NCBI GenBank assembly: GCA_964504335.1
Contig: CAZDET010000005.1
Location: 1-64,000, forward strand
Source of the DNA: CAZDET01 sp964504335
Lineage (GTDB): Bacteria; Bacteroidota; Bacteroidia; Chitinophagales; Saprospiraceae
Reading direction: 5' to 3'
DNA length: 64,000 bases
Positions 17,110 through 26,289 of this stretch are shown here, piece after piece. A model generated the notes under the pieces. The model had not been told where the DNA came from. It saw only the letters and a program-made list of their open reading frames with translations, and did no database searches. Both the position numbers and the translations under genes were made by a program. Position 1 is the stretch's first letter. Every line of letters begins with the position of its first letter.

Positions 17110-17822
17110 GCACGCACATGGCCGGTATACCCCTCTGGCGCTACTTCCTGAGCTACTTTTTCGAGCAACGCATCGAGCAGACCGGCAGCGCGCACAATCC
17201 GCGTCTATTGGTCAGCCTGCGCAATGGCCAGTTGCAACTAAGCGCCGACCAGGCCATCTATTCCTACGGCGACCTGTACGTCAATTTTCGCTACGCCTTT
17301 TCGCAACTCAACTTCGAGCAGTTGCCCGAACGAGCGGACGTATTACTGCTCGGGTTCGGACTCGGCAGCATTCCGCAAATGCTGGAAACGCGCTACCATA
17401 AATGCTACCACTACACCGCCGTGGAAATAGACGAAGTGATCATCGAACTCGCCTCCGAATACATTCTTCCCGACCTAAAAGCTTCCATCCAGCTCATCCG
17501 TGCCGACGCGCGCGATTTTATCGGGCATTGCAAAGATCGTTACCACCTGATTTGCATGGATATTTTCCAAGACGCGAAAATACCCGCCGACTTCGAAACA
17601 CCTGCCTTTCTGCAGGCCCTTCATCAATTGTTGCATCCCAGAGGAATTTTGTTATTCAACAGATTGGCCGATACGCCTTCCCACCGCAAAAACAGCCAGG
17701 CCTTTTTCGACAAGACCTTTCGCTCCGTATTTCCCGAAGCCGTTTCCCTCGATAGCGGAGGCAACCTGATTCTTGTGAATCGGCCGGAGGCCCTCAAAAA
17801 CGGGAAGAAAACCACGGTCTAA
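17106..17822 (+). CDS. spermidine synthase-like methyltransferase-fold protein
   Basis: This 238-residue protein has a Rossmann methyltransferase core like that of polyamine aminopropyltransferases: LLLGFGLGSIPQML is the glycine-rich motif, TAVEIDEVIIELA the acidic loop, and ADARDFIGHCKDRYHLICMDIF the motif around the active site. The ATG at 17106 overlaps the preceding stop; an in-frame TTG at 17091 would add five residues. The substrate could be a polyamine precursor, but spermidine-synthase-like proteins without a decarboxylase neighbour often have other roles. Confidence 0.75.
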   Translation: MSTHMAGIPLWRYFLSYFFEQRIEQTGSAHNPRLLVSLRNGQLQLSADQAIYSYGDLYVNFRYAFSQLNFEQLPERADVLLLGFGLGSIPQMLETRYHKCYHYTAVEIDEVIIELASEYILPDLKASIQLIRADARDFIGHCKDRYHLICMDIFQDAKIPADFETPAFLQALHQLLHPRGILLFNRLADTPSHRKNSQAFFDKTFRSVFPEAVSLDSGGNLILVNRPEALKNGKKTTV

Positions 17823-17880
17823 CTGTCCTTGACCGGCAGTGAGCAAGCCCGGAACTTGGTGTTCTTAAACACCGGAATCT

Positions 17881-18237
17881 ATGAAAAAACATTGCCAGGA
17901 ATGTGGCCTCGCGTTGTTCGGCCGGGCCGACAAGCGTTTTTGCTCGGATAATTGCCGCTCCGCTTTTCACAATAAGCGGTACGCTGCTTCGACGTTCATG
18001 CGGTCGATCAACTGCATCTTGCGCACAAACCGCCGGATTTTAGCCGATACCATCGGAAATGATAAACGATCGATTCCCAAACACCGACTAGCCGAGCGGG
18101 GCTTTCGGTTTTCCTATTTCACCAACGAATATCGTACCCAACAAGGAGCGACCTACCGATTTTGCTACGATTACGGATACTTGCTGCGCACCAGTGATTT
18201 AGTAGTGATCGTGCGGCGGGAGGAGTATGTGGAGTAG
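17881..18237 (+). CDS. hypothetical protein with N-terminal zinc ribbon
   Basis: This 118-residue protein starts MKKHCQECGLALFGRADKRF followed by CSDNC, a four-cysteine zinc ribbon (C-x2-C ... C-x4-C) of the kind seen in small Bacteroidota proteins of unknown role. The rest is basic and contains YRTQQGATYRFCYDYGYLL. A 6-bp hairpin (GGTGTT/AACACC, 17858-17873) sits just before the ATG and could be a terminator of the preceding gene or hinder translation. Function unknown. Confidence 0.65.
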   Translation: MKKHCQECGLALFGRADKRFCSDNCRSAFHNKRYAASTFMRSINCILRTNRRILADTIGNDKRSIPKHRLAERGFRFSYFTNEYRTQQGATYRFCYDYGYLLRTSDLVVIVRREEYVE

Positions 18238-18274
18238 GGGGTAGGGGTGTGGGTGGTAGTAGTTATCTTTCGGC

Positions 18275-18913
18275 ATGCGATTACTATTGCTTTCATTGAT
18301 ACTATGCGGTTCGGTTGGTGCTCTTTTCGGGCAGTGGGACCGCTTGCCCCAGTTTTCGCTGGGGGGTAGGGTGGACTACGCGCTGCATCAGGTCGACTTT
18401 AGCCCGGTAGTGTCTCAGCAAGCGCTTGCGGGGCAGGGCGTGTATGCCTCTCTTTGGTACTTCGATCTGGCTCATGTTGGGTTCATTGGGGAGTTGGGGG
18501 TGGCGCGTGCCGGCTGGGAGGAAGGTACGGGAGGCGATGATCGCTACATCCGCAGGCTGACGTTTGGCGAGTTGCTCATCCTTACGCAGGTCAACATTGG
18601 CCGGGGGCGATTCCGGCCGATTCTTCAGGCGGGGCCCTACGTCGCTTTTCCCATCCAGGATGAAGAGGAAATCGGACAGGATTTCGTTGTTCCCGAAGGA
18701 CGGTACTATGGCGTCCAGTTGCCTTCCCGGCTCAACTACGGGCTGAGAGGCGGGCTGGGGCTGCACGTCAACTTGTCGAAGGTGCAGCTCCAATTGCACG
18801 GGTTTGTATTGCAGGGACTCAGCGATTTGATTCCCAGTGGTGAATTGGGGGTAAGCGTTTCTCGACGACAGGGAGTAGGTGGATCGATCAGTTTTCGGTT
18901 CCGATTGTTCTAG
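18275..18913 (+). CDS. outer-membrane beta-barrel protein (PorT-like)
   Basis: This 212-residue protein has a signal peptide (residues 1-19, ending GALFGQ) and a run of short alternating strands with aromatic ends, finishing in VGGSISFRFRLF, a typical outer-membrane barrel C-terminus. It resembles the PorT/OmpW-like small barrels common in Bacteroidota. A TATCTTTC box (18264-18271) lies just before the ATG, possibly implying a very short leader. Ligand unknown. Confidence 0.7.
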   Translation: MRLLLLSLILCGSVGALFGQWDRLPQFSLGGRVDYALHQVDFSPVVSQQALAGQGVYASLWYFDLAHVGFIGELGVARAGWEEGTGGDDRYIRRLTFGELLILTQVNIGRGRFRPILQAGPYVAFPIQDEEEIGQDFVVPEGRYYGVQLPSRLNYGLRGGLGLHVNLSKVQLQLHGFVLQGLSDLIPSGELGVSVSRRQGVGGSISFRFRLF

Positions 18914-18917
18914 GTGC

Positions 18918-19661
18918 ATGCAAGCAGCAAGTATCAAGCGTCCTTTTCTTCGTGCCGAATGGCGAAAACTCATCATGGCTAATTACGCGGTTCCGGAGGC
19001 GCTACTGCGCCCCTATCTCCCGGCCGGAGTCGAGTTGGATACCTGGGAGGGCCGGCACCTGGTCAGCCTCGTCGGATTTTTATTCAAGGATACCCGGGTC
19101 TTGGGCCTTCGGTGGCCGGGGCATACGACCTTCCCGGAAATAAATCTCCGGTTTTACGTGCGCCGCCCACTGCCCGACGGCACCTGGCGGCGTGGGGTCG
19201 TGTTTATTCAGGAGGTGGTGCAGCCCCCACTAATTCCGCTGGTTGCCAACAATTTATACAACGAGCAGTACGTCCGCATGCCGGTTAGTTACGATTGGCA
19301 AATCGGAGCCCAACAGCAGACGATCACCTACTGCTGGAAAAACAGTGCTGGCCAAAATACTCTTTCGGCGACCACCCCAACGGCATTGCACCCAATGGCC
19401 ACCGGGAGCCCGGAGGCGTTCATATTCGAGCACTATTGGGGCTACAGCCGGCGCCGCCCCACAAAAACAGTGGAGTACCAGGTAGCGCACCCTAGTTGGG
19501 AGATCGCCGCGGTGCTGGACTATCGCATCGACACTGATTTTCAGGCACAGTACGGCCCTGAAATCGGGGCAGCCCTGCGACAGCCGCCGGAAAGTATCTT
19601 TTTCGCCGAGGGATCGGCTGTGGCCATCGGCCGCCAAGGAACTCTTTCTTCGCTCTTATAA
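18918..19661 (+). CDS. DUF2071 (YqjF family) protein
   Basis: This 247-residue protein has the YqjF/DUF2071 pattern: WRKLIMANYAVPEALLRPYL, LPAGVELDTWEGRHLVSLVG, then LRFYVRR and GVVFIQEVVQ. The biochemical role of the family is not known. The ATG at 18918 was chosen because the domain begins there; the upstream frame overlaps the barrel gene. The start lies 4 bases after the preceding stop and the stop lies 9 bases before the WD40 gene start, so the three may form an operon. Confidence 0.85.
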   Translation: MQAASIKRPFLRAEWRKLIMANYAVPEALLRPYLPAGVELDTWEGRHLVSLVGFLFKDTRVLGLRWPGHTTFPEINLRFYVRRPLPDGTWRRGVVFIQEVVQPPLIPLVANNLYNEQYVRMPVSYDWQIGAQQQTITYCWKNSAGQNTLSATTPTALHPMATGSPEAFIFEHYWGYSRRRPTKTVEYQVAHPSWEIAAVLDYRIDTDFQAQYGPEIGAALRQPPESIFFAEGSAVAIGRQGTLSSLL

Positions 19662-19670
19662 CTGTGGTTT

Positions 19671-20567
19671 ATGTGGCAAAAAAACGCTCAACTTAGCGGA
19701 CACGAAGCGGGAATTTATGTGCTTTCAACCGGGTTTTCCACCGATTCCTTTCTAAGCGCCGCCGGCGATGGTTACATCGTGCGGTGGGAATTCGCCGATC
19801 CGGAGCTCGGTAAGGTCATCGGACGGGTAGAGGAGCAGATTTTTTCCCTATTGCCCTTACCCGCGGAGCAGTTATTAGTGGCGGGTACTTTCCCGGGCGG
19901 CGTGCACTGGATCGATTTGCGGCACCCCGACAGAACCCGCAATATTGCGCACCACCGCCGCGCTACTTATGCCCTGCTGGCCCTGGAAGACCAGCTGTTT
20001 TCGGCGGGTGGCGACGGTGCCCTTACCCGCTGGTCGATCGCCGACCGCCGCGCCACCGAAACGCTGGTGCTCTCCAACCAATCGCTGCGGGCACTTGCCT
20101 ACCAGCCCGACCGGCACGTGCTCGCCATCGGAAGTTCGGATCAAACGATTTACTTACTTTCTCCCGATGATTTCTCCGTCCTCGGCAAACTGCCCGATGC
20201 GCACTCCAACAGCGTATTCAGCCTTGCATTTCACCCAAACGGCCGCTACCTGATCAGCGGCGGGCGCGACGCCCAACTGCGCGTCTGGGACATCGAGCGG
20301 GGCTACGAGTTGCACACGACCATTCCGGCACATCTGTTTACCATCAATGCAATCGAGTTTTCACCCGACGGCAAGTGGTTTGCCACCGGCAGCCGCGACA
20401 AAACCGTCAAGGTTTGGGATGCCGATACCTTCGAACTGATCAAGGTGCTGGAAATTGTTCGTTCGGGAGGGCACCTAAACAGTGTCAACACCCTACTGTG
20501 GCATCCAAATGGCCCCACACTGCTGAGTGCCGGTGATGATCGGACGATCATTATGTGGCGATCCTGA
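19671..20567 (+). CDS. WD40-repeat protein
   Basis: This 298-residue protein has about seven WD40 blades, seen as LSGHEAGIYVLSTG near the start, then AHSNSVFSLAFHPNGRYLIS, RDAQLRVWDIERGYELHTTI, AHLFTINAIEFSPDGKWFAT, RDKTVKVWDADTFELIKVLE and DRTIIMW at the end. No signal peptide or other domain is visible, so it is probably cytosolic and acts as a scaffold. No partner can be named from context; dcd follows after 18 bases. Confidence 0.9.
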   Translation: MWQKNAQLSGHEAGIYVLSTGFSTDSFLSAAGDGYIVRWEFADPELGKVIGRVEEQIFSLLPLPAEQLLVAGTFPGGVHWIDLRHPDRTRNIAHHRRATYALLALEDQLFSAGGDGALTRWSIADRRATETLVLSNQSLRALAYQPDRHVLAIGSSDQTIYLLSPDDFSVLGKLPDAHSNSVFSLAFHPNGRYLISGGRDAQLRVWDIERGYELHTTIPAHLFTINAIEFSPDGKWFATGSRDKTVKVWDADTFELIKVLEIVRSGGHLNSVNTLLWHPNGPTLLSAGDDRTIIMWRS

Positions 20568-20585
20568 TTTCTTATCTTCGCGCTC

Positions 20586-21122
20586 ATGATATTAAGCGAT
20601 TCAAAAATTCTGGAAGGTATCGAGCAGGGCGATATCGTGATCGAACCATTTCGACGCGATTGCCTGGGCACTAATTCCTACGACGTCCACTTAGGAAAGT
20701 ACCTGGCCCACTACAAAGACCACATTCTGGATGCGCGCAAGCATAACGAGATCGAGACGATCGAAATTCCGGAATCCGGTTACGTGCTCCATCCGAACAC
20801 GCTCTATCTGGGCGTCACCGAAGAGTATACTGAGACCCACAGTAGCGTTCCGTTTCTGGAAGGAAAAAGCAGCGTCGGACGCCTAGGTATCGATATCCAC
20901 GCCACTGCCGGAAAGGGCGATGTCGGTTTTTGCAATTACTGGACGCTGGAAATCAGTTGTACTCATCCGGTGCGCATTTACCGCGGCATGCCGATCGGCC
21001 AGCTAATTTACTTCGAAGTCCGCGGCGAAATCAGTACTTATTACCACAAAAAACAAAGCGCCAAGTACACCAAGCGCTCCGATCGCCCCGTCGAGAGTAT
21101 GATGTGGAAGAACAGCTTTTAA
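20586..21122 (+). CDS. dcd: dCTP deaminase
   Basis: This enzyme converts dCTP to dUTP in pyrimidine deoxynucleotide synthesis. At 178 residues it carries the family signatures MILSDSKILEGIEQGDIVIE, EGKSSVGRLGIDIHATAG and GDVGFCNYWTLEISC, in which the catalytic Glu of TLEI is present. A -7-like TATCTTCG (20573-20580) lies just upstream of the ATG, so the mRNA leader may be very short. The methyltransferase gene follows on the same strand. Confidence 0.95.
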   Translation: MILSDSKILEGIEQGDIVIEPFRRDCLGTNSYDVHLGKYLAHYKDHILDARKHNEIETIEIPESGYVLHPNTLYLGVTEEYTETHSSVPFLEGKSSVGRLGIDIHATAGKGDVGFCNYWTLEISCTHPVRIYRGMPIGQLIYFEVRGEISTYYHKKQSAKYTKRSDRPVESMMWKNSF

Positions 21123-21197
21123 GGGCACATTGACTCATTAGCATATTGGCTCATCGAACAGCTAACCCACCAGCACCACCACGCTCAGTCCCGGCAG

Positions 21198-21668
21198 TTG
21201 CCGATTCGGGTAGCCTGCTGTGATTGGCGCGACCCGTTGAATGTAGGGGCTGCCTTTCGGTTGGCGGACGCCTTTGGTGCTACGCAGTTGATATTGGGCG
21301 GATCGACGCCGCACCCTCCGCACCGGAAGATCAGCCGAACGGCTCGCTCCACAGAACAATGGATCGAATGGCGCGCCGCACCCGATTTGGCAGTTGTTCT
21401 ACTGGAGTTGCGGGCAGAGGGGCACCATCTGATCGGGCTGGAAATCACCGACCGGAGCCAGCCCATTCAGTCTTTTTCGTTCGACCAGCTCCAGCCCTTG
21501 GTACTAGTCGTGGGGGCCGAGCAGCATGGAATCTCCCCGTCTATTCTTCAGGTCCTGGACGATTGTGCCCACATCCCAATGCTCGGTCGAAATTCTTCGA
21601 TGAACGTGGCCGCCGCCCTGGCAGTTGCCCTCTACGAGATTAGCCGGCAGTGGGCGGCGGGCTTGTGA
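21198..21668 (+). CDS. SpoU/TrmH-family RNA 2'-O-methyltransferase
   Basis: A SPOUT-fold RNA methyltransferase. Motifs are NVGAAFRLADAFGATQLIL, then VLVVGAEQHGISPSILQ and IPMLGRNSSMNVAAALAVAL, the trefoil-knot AdoMet-binding and catalytic parts. The 156-residue call begins at a TTG at 21198. The frame stays open upstream to 21123, and the extra text (SLAYWLIEQLTHQHHHAQSR) looks like the family's usual N-terminus (a QLTH then PI pattern), so the true start may be a rare codon such as ATT at 21129 or the usual start has been lost. The target RNA is unknown. Confidence 0.8.
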   Translation: MPIRVACCDWRDPLNVGAAFRLADAFGATQLILGGSTPHPPHRKISRTARSTEQWIEWRAAPDLAVVLLELRAEGHHLIGLEITDRSQPIQSFSFDQLQPLVLVVGAEQHGISPSILQVLDDCAHIPMLGRNSSMNVAAALAVALYEISRQWAAGL

Positions 21669-21753
21669 AGTTGCAACTCATTCGACACAGCCGTTATCGC
21701 TAAATTGCGTAGATTATCGACGATCCGCTAAACCGCTAAACCGCACCCACTAC

Positions 21754-24700
21754 ATGGCTCAGCCTATCCCTTCTGATTTATGGTATAAGGACACGATTTT
21801 TTACAACCTCAACATCCGCTCATTTTACGACAGCAACGGCGACGGCATTGGGGATTTCGAAGGCTTGATCGATAAGCTCGATTACCTGGAGGAACTCGGC
21901 GTTACCGCGATCTTGTTGCAGCCCTTTTACCCCAGCCCTATGCGCGACGGCGGGTATGACATCATTGATCATCGGTCGGTGCATCCGGATTTCGGGGATA
22001 ATGAACTATTTCAGCGCCTGATTGAAGAACTGCACCAGCGCAATATGCGCCTGGTCATCGATGTTGTGGTCAACCATACAAGTATCGACCATCCCTGGTT
22101 TCAGCGGGCCCGCAAGGCTTCTCCTGATTCTCCCGAACGCCATTTTTACATCTGGAGCGACGATGCCGAGCGCTTCGAGGATGCCGCCATCCTCTTGCCC
22201 GACGAGGAGAAAAGCAATTGGGAGTGGGACAAGGTGGCGCAGTCGTATTACTGGCACCGTTTTTCTACGCACGAGGCCGACCTCAATTACGACAACGAAG
22301 TAGTGCGTAGTAATGCGCTGGAAACCCTCAAGCACTGGCTGGATCTGGGGGTAGACGGGTTTCGGCTGATGAGTATCTCCTACGTATTTCAGGAAGACGG
22401 CACCACCTGCGAAGACCTCGCCCGCGTGCACAGCCTACTTCGCGAACTCCGGACGTGGATCGATGATCGCTACGAAAATCGCATTCTCATTGCCGAAACC
22501 AACCTCTGGCCCGAGCAGGCGGCCCGCTATTTCGGCAGTGGCGACGAGTGCCACATGAACTACAACTTCCCGCTCATGCCGCGCCTGTTTATGGCCCTGC
22601 AAACGGAGGATCGCTACCCCATCGAAGACGTCATTGCCCAAACGCCCTCCATCCCCGATCGCTGCCAGTGGATGCTCTTTCTGCGCAACCACGACGACCT
22701 CACCTTACGGATGGTCACCGAGGAGGAACGCGATTTCCTGCTGCGCACCCTGGCTCCGGAGCACCAAGCCCGCCACAACCGGGGCATCGTGCGCCGGCTC
22801 GCCCCCTTAGTCGCCAACGACCGGCGCAAAATCGAACTGCTCCATACCATTGTGTTTAGCCTCCCCGGCTCGCCGGTTATCTACTACGGCGACGAAATCG
22901 GCATGGGCGACAACATCTACCTGAGCGGCCGCGACGGTATTCGCACCCCCATGCAGTGGAGCGACGACCGAAATGCCGGCTTTTCGACCGCCAACCCGCA
23001 GAGCCTCTTCCTGCCCGTGGTACGCGATCCGCAGTACCGCTACGAGTCGATCAACGTCGACATGCAAACGAAAAACCCCGCTTCCCTGTGGTGGTGGATG
23101 AAGAGCCTGATCTCCGTGCGCAAGCGGCACCGTGCCCTGAGCCGGGGCACCCTGCGGTTTCTCGACTCGGGCAATAGCAAGGTACTGGCCTACCTGCGTC
23201 AATTCGAGGGGGAAAATATCCTGGTGGTGGTGAACCTGTCCCAGCACGCCCAGCCCGCAGAGATCGACCTGAGCCAGTTTGCCGGCTCTTCCCCCCTGGA
23301 AATATTCAGCCAATCGCGGTTCTTCGACATCGAGACGACGCCCTACCGCTTCACGCTCAGCCCGTATATCTACTATTGGTTTTTACTCGAAGATGCCCCG
23401 TCGGAGCAGGAAACCGTACGCGAACGCGTCATTCCAGAAATCGAAAGTCCGGTGGTTTGGGAGAATATTTTTGGCGATTACCGGACGCGGCGGTTTGTAG
23501 AAAAACGCGTATTGCCGCAGTACCTCAGAGGGTGCCGCTGGTTTACCAGTAAGGGCCGCAAAATTGTAACCCTCCAGATCCAGGAAGTGCCTTCCGTAGT
23601 AGTAGATGAAACCACGTACTACCTGCTCATTCTTCATCTGCGCTACGCGGATGGGCTACCGGAAACCTATTTGCTGCCCGTTGCCTTTATTCAACAGGCG
23701 GAAGAGATCGTCAACTTTCTGCGCAAAGAATCGGGTAGCGTTATTTGCCACCTCGAGACACCCAAGGCGGAAGGGATTATCATCGATGCTCTTTTTTCTC
23801 AGGAATTTCGCGACGAATTATTCTGGCTGATCAAGCAGCACCGCACGCTGAGCACCCCCGGCAACCGGATGATTTTCGAACCGGGCAAGCTCCTGCAGGC
23901 ACTTGACATCGAGCGGTCGGAAGTAGCAGGCAAATTGCTTAAAGTGGAGCAGAGCAATACGTCGGTGATTTACAACGACAATTACTTTTTCAAGATCTAC
24001 CGCAAGCTCGATACCGATATCAATCCCGATCTGGAACTCGTCCGCTTTTTGTCGGAGCGCACCAGTTTCCAGCATTGCCCCCGCTACGGAGGAGGCGTCG
24101 AGTTGCGCACCGGCGGCAATTTTAGCATTTTAGGGCTGCTGCAGAATAAAATCCCCAATAAAGGCGAAGCCTGGACGCTCATGCTCCGGGCCATGGAGCA
24201 ATTCTACAGCAAGGTGCTCGCCGCCGAGGCCAAGTCGCCTCCGACTCCCCAGGATGCCGACCACTTCGACGCCATTCCCGAGCGGGTGCGAGACTTTATG
24301 GGGCGGGACATATACGACCGCGCCGCACTGCTCGGTCAGCGAACCGGCGAGATGCACATCGCGCTCGCCTCCAACCACGAGGACCCCGCTTTTGCCCCCG
24401 AGCCCTTCACCCAGCATTACCAACGGAGTTTGTATTCGGGCTATCGCAAGTTGATGAGCGAAAAGTTGGGTGAGCTTCAGCGCAAACTGGATAGCCTCCC
24501 CAACCTGGCTGCGGCCGAAGCCCGGCGCCTGCTGGCCCGGCGGGAAGAAATCACCACTACGTTTCAGCAAATATACGCCGACCGAATCGACGCGGTCAAA
24601 ACCCGCATCCACGGCGATTACCACCTCGGGCAGGTCCTTTACGACGATGCCGATTTTTACATTATCGATTTCGAAGGGGAACCCCTCCTGTCTATCTCCG

Positions 24701-25059
24701 AGCGGCGCCTCAAGCGCACTCCTTTCAAGGATGTAGCCGGCATGATCCGCTCGTTTCACTACGCCGCCCTGGGACAACTCCTCCTGTCGGCCGATTACAA
24801 ACGCGAAGACCTCTCCCGTTTGGAGAATTGGGGACAGCAGTGGTACCACTACGTTCGGCAGGCCTTTCTTCGGCAATACCTGACTACCGTCCAGGGCCAG
24901 CCCTTCGTGCCCAGAACTCAAGAAGGTATTCAACTGTTAATCAGCATCTACACGCTGGAAAAAGCCATCTACGAAGTAGGATACGAATTAAATAGTCGGC
25001 CCGATTGGCTACGCATCCCGCTGCGCGGGGCGTTGTACACGCTCAATAATGCTGGCTGA
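21754..25059 (+). CDS. trehalose synthase-maltokinase fusion with altered TreS active site
   Basis: This 1101-residue fusion has a TreS-type GH13 domain (about 1-550) and a maltokinase domain (about 570-1100). In mycobacteria these enzymes turn trehalose into maltose and then maltose-1-phosphate. The TreS half keeps DVVVNHTS, the acid/base Glu248 in AETN and Asp314 in NHDD, but the expected nucleophile Asp in the GVDGFRLD motif is replaced by Met206 (GVDGFRLMSIS). The maltokinase half keeps GKLLKVEQSNTSVIYND, HGDYHLGQVLYDD and DFEGEP. The TreS half is therefore probably inactive as a glycosidase, leaving a maltokinase. The ATG at 21754 was chosen over an upstream frame because the family begins there. 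Confidence 0.9.
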   Translation: MAQPIPSDLWYKDTIFYNLNIRSFYDSNGDGIGDFEGLIDKLDYLEELGVTAILLQPFYPSPMRDGGYDIIDHRSVHPDFGDNELFQRLIEELHQRNMRLVIDVVVNHTSIDHPWFQRARKASPDSPERHFYIWSDDAERFEDAAILLPDEEKSNWEWDKVAQSYYWHRFSTHEADLNYDNEVVRSNALETLKHWLDLGVDGFRLMSISYVFQEDGTTCEDLARVHSLLRELRTWIDDRYENRILIAETNLWPEQAARYFGSGDECHMNYNFPLMPRLFMALQTEDRYPIEDVIAQTPSIPDRCQWMLFLRNHDDLTLRMVTEEERDFLLRTLAPEHQARHNRGIVRRLAPLVANDRRKIELLHTIVFSLPGSPVIYYGDEIGMGDNIYLSGRDGIRTPMQWSDDRNAGFSTANPQSLFLPVVRDPQYRYESINVDMQTKNPASLWWWMKSLISVRKRHRALSRGTLRFLDSGNSKVLAYLRQFEGENILVVVNLSQHAQPAEIDLSQFAGSSPLEIFSQSRFFDIETTPYRFTLSPYIYYWFLLEDAPSEQETVRERVIPEIESPVVWENIFGDYRTRRFVEKRVLPQYLRGCRWFTSKGRKIVTLQIQEVPSVVVDETTYYLLILHLRYADGLPETYLLPVAFIQQAEEIVNFLRKESGSVICHLETPKAEGIIIDALFSQEFRDELFWLIKQHRTLSTPGNRMIFEPGKLLQALDIERSEVAGKLLKVEQSNTSVIYNDNYFFKIYRKLDTDINPDLELVRFLSERTSFQHCPRYGGGVELRTGGNFSILGLLQNKIPNKGEAWTLMLRAMEQFYSKVLAAEAKSPPTPQDADHFDAIPERVRDFMGRDIYDRAALLGQRTGEMHIALASNHEDPAFAPEPFTQHYQRSLYSGYRKLMSEKLGELQRKLDSLPNLAAAEARRLLARREEITTTFQQIYADRIDAVKTRIHGDYHLGQVLYDDADFYIIDFEGEPLLSISERRLKRTPFKDVAGMIRSFHYAALGQLLLSADYKREDLSRLENWGQQWYHYVRQAFLRQYLTTVQGQPFVPRTQEGIQLLISIYTLEKAIYEVGYELNSRPDWLRIPLRGALYTLNNAG

Positions 25060-25083
25060 TAACGCATTAAAGCTTTAAAAGAC

Positions 25084-25815
25084 ATGAGTCAAGAAGCATT
25101 CAGTAAGCTGTGGAAAATGATTGGGCTGCGGTATACCTCCCACCCCTGGCACGGTATTCCCATCGGCGAAGAGGCGCCTGTGAGTGTTACTTCCTTCATC
25201 GAAGTGATTCCGTCCGATACCGTGAAATACGAAATCGATAAGCAGACCGGCTTCCTCAAGATCGACCGGCCGCAGAAGTTTTCCAATATTGTACCCGCCC
25301 TGTACGGCTTCATTCCACAAACTTATTGCAAAGAACGGGTGGCGGCGTATTGCATGCAGCAAGCCGAACTCGAAGATATCGTCGGCGACGATGATCCGCT
25401 CGACATTTGCGTACTCACCGAGCGGGAAGTCACCCATGGTAATATCATCGTGAATGCGCGTCCGATTGGCGGATTCCGTATGATTGACGGAGGCGAAGCC
25501 GACGATAAAATCATCGCCGTCATGGAGAAGGATGAGCTGTATGCACAGTGGGGCGATCTGAGCGAACTACCCGACAATGTGGTAAACCGCCTGAAGCATT
25601 ACTTCCTCACCTACAAAAACCTGCCAGGAGAAGAGGCCAAATGCTACATCACCGACGAATACGGCAAAGACGAAGCGCACGAGGTCATTCGGCGCAGCCA
25701 GGAAGACTATCAGGCTCACTTTGGAAATCTGGAGGAGGCCCTTTCACTGACCTTGTTCGAGGCCGCGAAGTTCAGTAACCGGCAGCAGGAGATACTCCGG
25801 GGCATAAAACCGTAA
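25084..25815 (+). CDS. ppa: inorganic pyrophosphatase, family I
   Basis: This enzyme hydrolyses pyrophosphate to drive biosynthesis. It has 243 residues, longer than the 170-180 of E. coli Ppa because of extra N- and C-terminal sequence. It contains the metal-binding loop VGDDDPLDICVL (the DxDPxD motif). It lies 24 bases after the TreS-maltokinase stop on the same strand and may be co-transcribed with it. Confidence 0.92.
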   Translation: MSQEAFSKLWKMIGLRYTSHPWHGIPIGEEAPVSVTSFIEVIPSDTVKYEIDKQTGFLKIDRPQKFSNIVPALYGFIPQTYCKERVAAYCMQQAELEDIVGDDDPLDICVLTEREVTHGNIIVNARPIGGFRMIDGGEADDKIIAVMEKDELYAQWGDLSELPDNVVNRLKHYFLTYKNLPGEEAKCYITDEYGKDEAHEVIRRSQEDYQAHFGNLEEALSLTLFEAAKFSNRQQEILRGIKP

Positions 25816-25831
25816 ACACCTTGTTAGAGAT

Positions 25832-25904
25832 TTTGGAATCTGCTGGAGCCCAGATTCCATCGGGAAATCCGGCTCCAGCTCCTCAAAGCTCTTCAGATTC
25901 CAAA
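25832..25904. repeat. large imperfect inverted repeat
   Basis: Outer arms TTTGGAATCTG / CAGATTCCAAA and inner arms CTGGAGCC / GGCTCCAG. On the left the two arms are contiguous; on the right they are separated by 15 bases. It lies 17 bases after the pyrophosphatase stop, so it may stop or stabilise the transcript, but there is no clean T-run. Confidence 0.5.
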
Positions 25905-26184
25905 TTTGGGAGTCCTGATATTCCATTTGAACACATGTGCCACTCAACGCCATTCCTTGGACAGTGGCAACGTTTCCAATACACGCGTAGTCACCCAATT
26001 AAATGATGGAGTATGCGCCATCATCGATTGGCAAGACCAAAGGTGTAGAGGTTAGGTTGCTGTGAATTGTCCTAAAGAATAGACAATCGCATGGGATTGC
26101 CTGTTAGTTCAAGGGAAATGGACAGTTGATTGTGGGATATGTTCGTTCTAAATGGGATCAAGACTGTTCAACGCATTCGTCTGA

Positions 26185-26289
26185 TTAGGAAAAGCGCTTC
26201 CGGCTACTCCGCGTAGAAGCTACGTGGGAAGCCAGAATCAATCCTCCGCCACAGACAAATGCTCCTGTAATAATGCACAAGATTAGCAT
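26185..26289 (-). CDS. possible 34-residue membrane peptide
   Basis: Minus-strand frame MLILCIITGAFVCGGGLILA, then a basic tail ending SRKRFS. It would be a single transmembrane helix with a positive C-terminus. It is very short, has no recognised family and lies in a gene-poor region, so it may be chance. Confidence 0.2.
   Translation of the reverse strand: MLILCIITGAFVCGGGLILASHVASTRSSRKRFS

Noticed and set aside
25744..25998. 84-codon minus-strand frame overlapping pyrophosphatase
   Set aside because: It spans a coding region and a hairpin, with no domain or signal peptide.
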